Shown in pieces: positions 14,401-26,400 of a DNA stretch of 64,000 nt. The first letter of the stretch is position 1, and every line of letters starts with the position of its first letter. Under the pieces are notes generated by a model. It did not search any database. It saw only the letters and a list, made by a program, of their open reading frames with translations, and was not told the origin of the DNA. A program made the translations under genes and the position numbers. Location: positions 497,569 through 561,568 of the forward strand of contig JAGFNQ010000887.1 in NCBI GenBank assembly GCA_024364735.1, given 5' to 3'. The stretch is from Boesenbergia rotunda. Taxonomy: Eukaryota > Streptophyta > Magnoliopsida > Zingiberales > Zingiberaceae.

Positions 14401-17400
14401 TAGGCATCCAATCAATAACCTCGTTACACAATGTGAGACTCACAAATATGCCTAACTTATGGTGATACAAAATGTTAGTCCATAAATGCCCGTCATCAAG
14501 GACATGAATTTACCTCTTTTGTAGATCTAATGATTTCTATGTATTAGTTGTGATAGTGGTTCGACATATAATGACTTTTATTTCTATCAGGCATATCACT
14601 TTACTAGGCACACATATGACTTCTCTAGACCATGTTACAGTCACGCAATTGGCAATTTGTTAAAAGGGATTTACCCTAGTTGGGTGACATAGATAACTAT
14701 CAATTCCGTTGATTCGCGCATGAATACTGAAAGCGATCTTCTAAACCCCTTGGATTCCACATAATGCCTGGAGATAGACAGCCAAACTTGACGTTTGGGA
14801 AGAATCGGCACAACCGCAAATTCTTATTGATCAAAAAACCCCTCAAAAACAATTACACATGTGTTTAAATAGACTCAAACTCTAATATTATAAAAGACAA
14901 AAATATTTACAAACTTAACTCAACAAAAATAATAAAAAAACTAAAATTGTTCTTGTATTCCTACATCATTCTCCCCATGGAAGAGAAAATTCGCCCTCGA
15001 ATTTAAAATAGTATCATGTAGTAGCCAGAAGATCAACTGACACCAAATCGACAAAATCTGACAACTGCTAGACTTTTGTATCCATAGGTTGAAAGACAAA
15101 CAACAATAGTTTCCACCAATTTCGTATCATCGTTCTGGAGAAGTGCACATAAAGTAGGGATTGATTCTATAATACTATAAGAGCAATTAGGAAAATTTTG
15201 AAGCAACATAACTATTAGATACAATCACATATAGTGCATCGCATAGAGCAACTGAGTGCAATGGATCTAACTGACGCTAGATCCGACCACAGTTTAGAAC
15301 CGACGGTTCGATGGTTCGACAGTTCGGAACCATAGGTTCGACAGTTCGAAACCGCCGATTCGACTACTTTTAAGGGGTCGACCCTTAACCTTAACTGTCC
15401 AAGACGATTAAGGTTCATGATTCGGAACCGCTACGGTTCGTGCACGGTTCACAGTTCATGCATGGTTTACCATGGTTCAAGATTATTATATTAAAAAAAA
15501 TTAAAATTGTAAAGTCATATAAAAAAAGGGTTTACACTTATTTAAGTTACCTACGTATCTTCTTAGGGTATAAGAGAATCAAAACCTATATAGTTCTCTT
15601 GCTTTTTTACCCTTTTACCTTATGAATTTGCGTTGTTACTCACTTCCATTTTCCATTCCCATAGTATTTATTCCTTTGGTATCAAATTCTTCGACTTCGT
15701 CATCTGAAAGTTGTATTTCTTAATTTTTTTTTTTTTTTTTTTTGCTTTGGTTGTAATGTTTGGGCTTCCAACGAGTTGGGAGATAAATTCAAACATCGTT
15801 CACCAATATGTTACTCTCGGCGTTGAACGCCTATTCCACTGTTGACAGTAGACAAGTTAAAATTTCTTTGGCAATCATGAAAAGGACGGGAAAACTTTGA
15901 GCCTTCTATGACCACCAGTTTAGGACATCGAAATCTACTTCGCTATCTGCTTCATTAAAATCAAAAGAAGTCGTAAAATAATTCACAACTTCCACACAGG
16001 AACTTGAGAATACTCGTCCATTCTTTTAATAAAATTTGTGTTTTTGTAAGTTTTAAATTACTACTACTAGTATTTTGTGTTTCAGAAATATTAGGTCGTA
16101 TTCGGATGAAAGTTCAAATGATGAGCCTTCAAAACAGAAACAGGCTAAAAAGTCAACTCAAGTAGATCTCTGTGGTTTGAATTTTGTGTTCACTCGGAAT
16201 GAATTTTGCATAACTTCATGGTTAACCAATGTAGTGACCATTATTGCGTGCTCATCGATACGATACAGGATGCTTGGCTTGAAGCTTCAGCCTATTTTTC
16301 ATTTACCCAGAGTAGACGGGAGGAAGAAAAATAATGGGAGTAATAAATTTGAAAAGATTCAGAAGGCCCTCTTTCAGGAAAGAGTTAAACAAGTTAAAGA
16401 AAGAGCAGCTTCAATTGCATGGTGTTCCTTTTGCTTGATGGTTCAACCATGCTTAGAGTAGATTCTCTGGAAGTGTATGGTCGTTCTAAGGATGAATTTG
16501 GTTAGAAAGAGAAAATGGATGTTGTGTTGGATATGGAAGCCAATGTTCATAGTGATGGAGAAATTTTAGATCGTATCTACGAGCGATTGGAAGCTCTCTA
16601 TGCATCGACTGCCTATCATAGATTTTATCAAATTGATACTAGAGGAGGATCTGTCGGAGATTGTGCAGTCGGCAAGAGGAGGGTGAAATGCCCCTGCAAA
16701 TAAAAATTATCTTTTGTCTTGCTTAAACAAAGATGGAGGTTAGGTAGCACAAATAAATAACATAAGCATTAATTTAAATAAACAAGAAATGAGGCACAGA
16801 CGGTTACTTGGTTTGCAACCAGGAAAGTTACTAATCCAAGACAAAAGTAAAGCTTGATTCTTCTGAATTACTCCTTGGGGCGGAGAAACCTCTTATACAC
16901 TTGTAGAACTCAGAAAAAAAGAAAAACTGAAAGGAATTTGTTTACAGTTGATTGCTGTTTTGGAACTGAGCTCTGGGGCCTATTTATAGTCCCGGTCAAC
17001 TCTATCCGAATGCTGACGTGGCCCTCCTCGGGTGACCGAGAGCTTAGGGGCGCCTGACACGTGACTTTAGAGTTATCCTCTTCGCAACGTTCGCAAATGG
17101 CTAAGCTGGAGATAAAAATTACTTCTCGGGCGCCTGTATGCATGGGGGCGCCCGGGAATAGGGGCGCCTCAATGGCTTTGGGCCAGCCTAATACAACCCA
17201 TTTTCAGCTGGACTTCTTGGTTGATTTCAGACCTTCCAAAGTCGGGCTCACCCGAACCCTCCTCCGGTCTCTCCTCGAGCGTGCTTCCCCCCAGCTTTTC
17301 GTCCCTCGAACATCGCGTGCATCCTTCTCGCTTCACCGGCGTACTCTTCCGTAGACCTCCACGTCCCTCGGATGCACCGAGCCCGTCGGCTCCCTTCCCG

Positions 17401-20400
17401 TGTCATCCTTCTCGACCGCTGCGTCTTCTGCTCGACCTCCTGCACTCCTAAGCTCCTGTACACTTAAACACAGGGATCAAAACAGCACAGGACCTAACTT
17501 GCTTTGGTTGACCACATCAAAACTTACCAGGGGTACATACAATCTCTCCCTTTTTGATGTGTATCAACCCAAGTTAAGTTAGGGTAAAAGAACACTTAAA
17601 AAAACAAGAATAAATATCTGACAATGTAAACACAAAAAAAATTAAAATTAAGCCTACCCCTTAACTTAATCTTATTTCTTCCCCTTTGATCGCATCAAAA
17701 ATGTAAACATGTTAAGGGTAAATTTAACACTAATGATAAAGATATACAAAAATTTGTAAAAAGTTATTTGAACATCCAAAATTTTGAAAATTTTTTAGTA
17801 CATGTCAGATATGATTATTAGTTTCCAGAAAATTTAGTTTTTAAAATTTTAGTCAAAAATTATTTTTAAAACATAAAGTTCAATTTTCGAAAAATAATTT
17901 ATAATAATTTATTTTTACTCGAAAAATTACTCAAATTTTTATTCAAGTTAGAATTTTAGCAGGCTCATCTCTATAAAACTTGTCAAAGTGAAATAAATTT
18001 TCTAACTTTATGAAAATAATTTTGAAATCCGAGTTGATAAATTTTAAAAAAGATCATTTTAAAATTTGATTTCAACATCAAATAAATTTGAAAAATTTTT
18101 GTAATGTTTAAAATATAATCCAAAGATTCCGAAAAAATCGATTTTGACGAAATTAATTTTTTAAGTATTTTTAAAATTTAAAAAATACATTTTCGAATAA
18201 AAAAACATAATAAATCTATTTGACTATTAAAAATTTCGAAATTTTTTTTCAAAATAGTACACAGCAGACTCTATCATAAAAAATATTAAACTAATTTTTC
18301 TTCAACAGTTATATCTTCAAAAAAAAAGTTTCAACAAGATTACAAATAAAGTATTAATTTCCAAAAAAATTTAATTACTAATTGACAAGTAATAGATGAA
18401 ATCTAACAGTTCAGTACAGATTTTGGGATCTAATATAAGTTCTTTCCAATAGGATTAATCAAAAACTTAGGTGGAATATAATTTTTTGGGAATTTTTATA
18501 ATTTAGCCTCTGTGAAAACGTGAATATCAATTTAGTCCTCCAATATATCTAATTTTAGAACAAGGAACTTTAGAGCATGCATGATTTTTCAATATTTCAA
18601 TTTCTTCCTTTAGCTTTTCATTTTCATGTTTTAATTTATCAATCATTTCAAGTGGGCATGAAAAAGATAATTGCTTTTTCAGTTCTAAATTTTTATTTTC
18701 TAATTTGCATTGTGATTTCATCATTGCCTTTATACCTGAATAGAGTTCATCAGAAGGTAGAAAGCATACCTCACTTACCATATCTTTTTCGAACTCTGAT
18801 GCTCCCCCTTCGTCGCTGCTATCTTGAGATGTGGCTCCCCCTTCATCGATACTTTCTTCTTCTTCGTGGGTGGCCATTAGTGCTAGTCCGACATATTCCT
18901 CGAGATATGAATCTTTTGATGAGGACTCGTCTCATGTTGCCTTTAGGTTGTGGGTCTTTGCCTTCGTTGCCCCTTTTCTTTTGTTCTTCAACTTGAGGCA
19001 GTTTTCCTTGACGTGTCCCTCTTCGTCGCAGTGATAGCATTTAGTCTTCCTTTTTATCCGAGGGTGTCTCTTGCCCTGCATTTCATTAAATTTATTAGAT
19101 TTAAAAAAATTATTAAATTTTCATACCAAGATTCCTCCTCATTTTGGATTTTCCTTCTGCTTAAGGCTATGTTGTCCATCTTTCTACCATTTCCTGCGCA
19201 CTGAGACTCGTGAAGTTCTAGAGTACAAAATAATTATTCTAAAGTGCTTACCTGTAGGTTTTGAGAGATATAATATGAATCTATTACTGACGTCCACTTC
19301 CGGGATCTTGGAAATGAGTTTAAAGCATACCTTTGTGAATCTCAATTCGTTACCGTTTCCCCGAGATTTGTGAGTCCGGTAATTAATTCCTATATTCTCG
19401 AATGTAGTTGCGTCACCATCTCTCCTTCCTGCATCCAGAGGTTGGTTAGTTGGTTCCGAAGAATATCTCGTCGTGCCAGCTTCGCTTCCGAGGCTCCTTC
19501 ATGCAACTCCAAGAATTTCTCCCAAAGCTCTTTCGCTAACTTGTAGGTTCTGATAAGGTTGATTTCTTGTGTCGGTAGAACGGTTAGCAGATGGAATTCT
19601 ACTTTCCCGTTTGCTACAAAGTCTGCTTGCTCCTTTTTCGTCCATAGGCTCTCATATTTGTCTTCATTATCGGCATCTTTAGGAGCTACAAAATTATTTT
19701 TCATAGTTAATAATAAATCAAAGTCAGTTTTGAAAACTACCTGCATCTTTCGCTTCCAAGTCGTCAACTCCCCCTCAAACATTGGCAAGTAGATGGCTAG
19801 TCCGACCATTTTGTAAGTTGCTTCAGATGGCGATTAGTCCATTTGGAGCGTCCTGGCTCTAATACCACTTGTCGGAGATCATACGATCGGCAAGAGGGGG
19901 GTGAATTGTCTTTGCAAATAAAAATCTATCTTTTATCTTGCTTAAACAAAGATGGAGGTTAGTTAGCACAAATAAATAACATAAGCATTAATTTAAATAA
20001 ACAAGAAATGAGGCACAGACGGTTACTTAGTTTGCAACCAGGAAGGTTGCTAATCCAAGACAAAAGTAGACCTTGATTCTCTTGAATTACTCCTTGGGGC
20101 GGAGAAGCCTCTTACACACTTGTAGAACTCAGAAAACAGGAAAAACTAAAAGGAATTCGTTTACAATTGATTATTGTTTTGGAACTGAGCTCTGGGGGCC
20201 TATTTATAGCCCCGGTCAACTTTATCTGAATGTTGACGTAACCCTACTCGAGCGCCCGAGAGCTTAAGGGTGCCTGACACATGACTTTAGAGTTATCCTC
20301 TTCGCAGCGTTCGCAAACAGCTAAGTTGGGGATAGAAATTACTTCTCGAGCGCCTGTATGCATGGGGCGCCCGAGAGCATAGGGGTGCCCTCATTCACAG

Positions 20401-23400
20401 GAGCCCGAGTGGCTTTGGGCTAGCCCAATGCTAACTAGTTTCCAGCGGGACTTCTGGATGATTTCGCGCCTTCCAAAGTCAGGCTCACCCAAACCGTCCT
20501 CCGGCCTTCTCCTTGAACGTGCTTCCGCCCGGCTTCTCGTCTCTCGGACGTCGCGTGCCTCGTTCTCGCTCCACTGGCGTACTCCTCTTCCGTAGACCTC
20601 TGCATCCCTCGGATGTACCAAGCCTGTCGGCTCCCTTCCCGTGTCATCCTTCTCGACCGCTACGTCTTTCGCTCGCCTTCTTGTGCTCCTAAGTTCCTGC
20701 ACACTTAGATACAGGGATCAAAACACCACAGGACTTAACTTGACTTGGTTGACCACATCAAAACTTACCAGAGGTACGTACAGGATCTTCCTCCTAGACC
20801 ACAACCTGACACTACTCTAGACTCGAGGGTGAGTTTTTTTTTAACCAGGGGCAACTGATACAGGAGGATCCGAAGATTTTTATTATTATTTTTGATAATT
20901 TTATTTTGGATAATTTTTGTTTTTTAATATATTCATAGTATTTTTTGCATTTTTCCATCTTTCGTATTTTTTGATTTTGAGCCCGTTTAGGAATTTTAAG
21001 ATTGTGAGTTTATTAAAAAAAATCTTTCTAGGTTTTCTTTTGTTTCTTTACAAGTTAGGAATTGAGATCTATATATTAGGATTTCTTTCCATACTTTATG
21101 TCTTAGGGTTTGGGTTTATATAAACATCTTGTTAGTTGACGTTTAGGGAGAAGTTTGTTTTATTAATGATATTTTTTGGCAGTGCCGTTATTTTCTTATT
21201 TCCTAGTATTCCTTTTCGATTCAACAAGTTATTGAAGATTGCTTCTAGTATTCGTGCGTGAATCAATGAATTCAATAGCTCGCAAGATAATCGTTATCCT
21301 GCCTAGTGTCAAGTTGGTCTTGTGCATTAAGAACAGGCCGCAATAACTTCTTTTCCAAACCCACCAGGTTGTCCTCGACGGATATAAGAGTGCTTCGAGA
21401 AGTGGAATACTTGTTCGTACTGATATTTCTACAAGCTCTATAAAACTCCACTTCCCTTACCAAGGTCCAGGAATTCTTCGATCCCGAGTTAAATTCGAAA
21501 CATTGTAGCTAAATTCATCTATGCAAGATTGAAGGTTAGCTTGGATAGATGAACTAGTACCTATAGCCTTCAGTTTGTGTTTTTCTTTATTCCATGGATC
21601 CATGAAAACCAAATCCCTAAAAGGATAAGGAAGCACCTACAAGCTCCCCCTAGGCATTCGCACAATTGGTGTTAAAGCCGCCACGGGCACCACCGACCCT
21701 TGCCTCGTTCATTAGCCTCCACAGAGACGGAAGTGGTTATAGCTTGCTAGAACTAGAAGAATCCTGGAATCCTGAGCCAAGATCCCTGCGAACACTCCCC
21801 GTCGGCAAGCCATTCAAAAGGTACGAAATTCCAACGCCGGAGACGCCCCCCATCATCTTGAACGGGAACGACAATTCCTGCTGCCGTCACCAACTCTATC
21901 GACAACTTCTGTTACTTCATCATGGATGTAAATTGGATCACTAACTATTTCGACCTTGTCGTCCAAAATAATATCCTCCTTTGTTGGTGCAATCTTGGTT
22001 AGGTCAGGGTTGACCTAGGTTGACTAGGCTCGGGTGAGCCGATGTCTGATAAGCTTGGTGAGCTTATGTTTGGATGTTTCAATGTTTGATAATTATGTTT
22101 GAATGTCGTATGATGTCAAGTGGGTCAAGGTTGACTGGAGACTTGACTAGGTGAAGTCCAGGTGGATCGGGGAGATCGCACGTTGGCATGGGAAAAGACC
22201 TAGTGGGACTAGGTGAAGTCCAGGTGGATTAGGGAGATCGCATGCTGGCATGGGAAAAGACCTAGTGGGACTAGGTGAAGTCCAGGTGGATCAGGGAGAT
22301 CGCACGCTGGCAATGGGAAAAGACCTAGTGGGACTAGGTGAAGTCCAAGTGGATCGGGTAGATCACACGCTGGCAAGGTGGAAGTCTACCGAGAGACTAG
22401 ACCTAACTCGAGGGTTAGACAAACCTGGTTGGGAATCAGGTTAAGTCCTAGTTGAGAGCTAGGATGGAGAAATCCAGGTTGATCAAAGGGGTTGACCGAG
22501 AAATCCAGGTTGGTCAAAGGGGTTGACCGTGAATACAAGTTAGGTTGGACTCAATCGATTGGGAGATCGATTGGGTTGTTGTCTCGCGAGAATAGAAAGG
22601 ATCTTAATCAATTAGGTAATTGATTAAGAAGGTCTTAATCAATTGGGTAATTGATTAAGAAGGACTGTAATCAATTAGGTAATTGATTAAGAAGGACCGT
22701 AATCGATTGGGTAATCGATTAAGAGAGTTTTGTTGCGAGAACAGAAGATGGCTGAATCGATCGGGTAATCGATTCAACCTTCCCTTAATCGATTGGTCAA
22801 TCGATTAAGGGCAGTCTTAATCGATTGGCTAATCTATTAAGGTTCAAAAACTAGCCGTTGAACGGCTAAGTCTACGTGGTAATCGATTGGGTAATCGATT
22901 AGGAAACCCTAGGCGTCGGGTATAAGGGTTTTCACGCATGTTTTGAGCCACAACTCTTCTCCCCTTCTTCTCCTTCATCAGTGTCATTTCAAGGGAAGCC
23001 TTGGAGGATATTACTGCTACATTTCCAAGGTTCTAGAGGCCATCACAAGCTTGAAGATAGCAAGGAAAGCAAAGCTTGAGCTTATCATTGTAAATCTTGT
23101 AAGATTTCATATTGTATTTGCTTAGATTCTTGTTGTATCTTATTGGAAGCTTGTAAGAGGTTTCTCCACCTTAGAAGGAGATATTTCATAGTGTATGAGA
23201 GAGTGAGGAGAGTGGATCCTTGGATTAGTCACCCGTCCGGGGTGGATACCAAGTATATCCTTGGTGTTAGCGTTTGCTCGAGTCTTCCGCCGCGACAAAT
23301 CATCACAGAGTAAATCGGAGCTAATCACCCCCCCTCTAGCTCGTCTACCGGTCCCAACAAGTGGTATCAGAGCCAGGTTGCTCTTCTTTGGACTCATCGC

Positions 23401-26400
23401 CAAGAGGGCAAGAGCTAGAGGAAGAAGAAGAAGTTGGAAGAAACCCTAATTTCAAGAAGTCATCATCAAGAGGGTTCAACTTCAAAAATGGAGTTCGGCT
23501 ACGACACTCGGGCACCTCCACCATTCGACAAGGCAAATTTCGATCTTTGGAAGTCAAAGATTGAAAATTACTTCATGATGGAGATAGAGCAATGGTTTGC
23601 TCTAATGGAGAGTTTTGAAGCTCCAACAAGCACCAAAGGAAAGCTCCTCAAGAAAAGCAAATGGAATGAGGAGCAAATCAAGAGATGCGAGGCCAACGAC
23701 AAAGTGACCAAGTTATTGGTCAATCTATTGCCAAGCACCATCTTGGACAAAATTGGGGAATTTCAAGATGTCAAAGAGCTTTGGAGCAAATTGGCAAGGC
23801 TTCATGAAGATCCCTCCACTGTACAAATTCAAGACAAATCCGAAGAGGGAGATTCATCGGAGGAAGAAGATTCGAAAGTTGAGAGGTGCTCAACATCCGA
23901 AGATGAAGCTCAAGAAGCCTCCACTTCAAGGGTTGAAGAGGAGCAAAATTTGACATTGACACCGGAACAAGAAGAGGTTTCAACATCATTTTCTAATGTC
24001 AATGAAGAGGAAGAAAGTGTCACCCCTACAAGCAAAGGTATAAACATTTCAATTTGTAAAAATAAAGATCATATCATTTGCTTTGAGTGTAGGGAAAAAT
24101 AACACTATAAGAGTAAGTGTCCCAAATTGGTCAAGAAGAAGGTGCAAGTGACACCCAAGACCAAGGAGAAGCCAAAGGAAGTCGGCCCCAAAATAAAGAA
24201 AGATAAGAAGCACATTGTGTGCTTCTCATGCAAGCAAAAGGGACATTATCGGAATCAATGTCCAAAGGGGAAGGATCCGACAAAGGCTAAAAGGAGGAGC
24301 TCAAATCAAGGGGGAGCCTCCAAGAACAAGACTAAGGTACCATTAGGTGATGATACTTACTTAAATCATGATAATATGCATGCTAGAAATAATTTTTATC
24401 ATTTTAATGCAATTTATCATGAATATAGGAGCATGAGAAACCTAAGGAAAACTATAAAGCTTTCCATGCTAGGACTACCACATCTAAGGATAGGGAACAA
24501 ATTAGAAATTTCCAAGGTAGACTTACCCAAAACAAGGCCAAAAGGAAAAATCACCAAGGCAATCTTAGAAAACCAAGCCTTGATGAGGTAATGATTGAAA
24601 ATCAAGTTTTGAGGTCAAAACTTGATAAATTAGAAAAATCCCTTAAGAAAATAGAAAATCTATTTAAGGGATCAAAAATTCAAAACCTAGAGTTAGGAAA
24701 TCATGGACCTTCTAGAAGCAAGAAGGGTTTGGGATACAAACCTAAAACCAAGGATGATGGTCCATCCTATCATAGAGTTCCATATAGGTATGGAACTCAA
24801 TCTAGGTCGAGGAGTCAAGACAAGACCACAAGGGAAGCCATCCCTAGGATTGATCAAGACAAGACCAAGATGATTAAGGCTTCGGAGAAGTCAAAAAGGG
24901 TCATTAGGAAGGTATCAAGGGAAGTTATCCCTAGTGAATACCTAGAACACCCAAGGAGCACCAATAGGTTTTGGGTTCCTAAGAGTGTGTTTGCCACACC
25001 CTAGATAGGTCTAGGGAGTGTCAACTCTAATTGGAAGGGTAGTTAACCCAACCTTGATGATGTTGGCACTTTGGGACGTTTTCAAGGAGTTGCCACCCTT
25101 GAAAATGAAGGAGTTATTTGGTTACTCTAGGAGGAGTAAAATTTGTGTCAAACCATATTTTTGAAAGATTGAACTCGATAAAATTGGCACAACTAGGTTA
25201 GAATCCAAAGATAGGCCAAGTTGGGGAGTTTTGACATTATCTTGGAAATTAGGGCCAAAATTAGGATTATCAATGGCTTAGCGATGAGTTATTGATACTT
25301 AGATAGAAAATCTAAGTATTTTCTTCTGTGCTACTATGTCATGTCTTGTATGCCCTATCACATGCCATGACATCATAATCCATCATCCATATTTCATTAT
25401 GAAAAGATCACATGTCATGTCATACATGCATCATCTAGTTGTAATATTGTAAAATTCTCATATGATGCATGCCATTATCATGCATTAAGTCAATTTTTAT
25501 TGAAATTAAGGACATTGACATTAATTGACATTCTAGGTGAATGATCAAAGTTGATAATGCCTAGGTAGAAATGCATGAACCCTTAGTTTAGAGAGAACAT
25601 GACTTTTACATCTCACTAAAACCATAAGTGGACTTGTATGTGTTTGGAGACACACTAGATACAAGTGAGGTGTTAGGAAGATGAACAAAACTCAATGTGT
25701 TGATAAAGTGCATTTATCTGAGTTTTAAGTTCATCAAAACATGAATATAAATGAACTCCAATCATTACGAAAGCTAATGTACAAGTCATGTGCATTTAGC
25801 CCAAAGAACATGGTTGGATATTATGTTTGAAAAACATTTCAAAACTATCTTGGAAAACCTTGGTGAAGACTATCTTTTGATAGCACTCATCATTGATGAA
25901 ATGGATGCAAAATATGTGAAACATTGAATTATTTCAATGGTTTCAAATTTTGTTTCAATCTTTGGAAATAAAGGTTATTTTCATATAAAATTATTTTTCC
26001 TTGATAGTATATGTCATAAATAATGTCTACACAAAATTTCATGATTTTTCAAATTTTGTAGAATTATTTAGGAGTTTCTGAAATTCGGGCTGAATTTATT
26101 TTCAGAAATCAGAAATACCCAATCGATTGGCCAATCAATTGGGAGATCCTATCTGCGAGCACAGAAGCTCGCGTAATCGATCCGTTGATCGATTAAGGGC
26201 AGCCGTAATCGATCAGTTGATCGATTAAGGCATAGCCTAATCGATTGGTTCCCAACACCAATCGATTGGTAAGACTGAAACTGTCTGTTTTCAGTCCAAT
26301 AACCCATTTTTGAGTAACCTAACAATCCCTAGACCCTTGAATTACTTTCATAAGTATATTTGGGTAAATTTCATTGTGAAATCAAAAGAGGGATAGTTTT

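Larger units (their letters stand above)
16652..20782 (-). mobile_element. Complete gag-only Copia-like element 1
   Basis: LTRs 16,652-17,541 and 19,870-20,782 both start TGTCGGAGA and end in TACA, and are flanked by a perfect 5-bp target duplication GGATC (16,647-16,651 and 20,783-20,787). On the minus strand the 5' LTR is followed by a primer site TGGTATTAGAGCC (initiator-Met tRNA), and the polypurine tract CATCAAAAAGGGAGAGAT abuts the 3' LTR. The 2.3-kb interior holds only a broken gag; I found no protease, integrase or reverse transcriptase. LTR divergence is visible throughout, so this is older than element 3. Confidence 0.88.

Noticed and set aside
15033..15418. Minus-strand frames across the AACCG repeat
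   Set aside because: Encoded by a degenerate repeat with Arg/Ser words; no conserved domain.
22250..22444. Repeat-coded 64-codon frames (MGKDLVGLGEVQVDQGDRT...) in both element 2 LTRs
   Set aside because: They follow the 64-bp tandem repeat (not a multiple of three in all units) and start inside LTR U3-like sequence.
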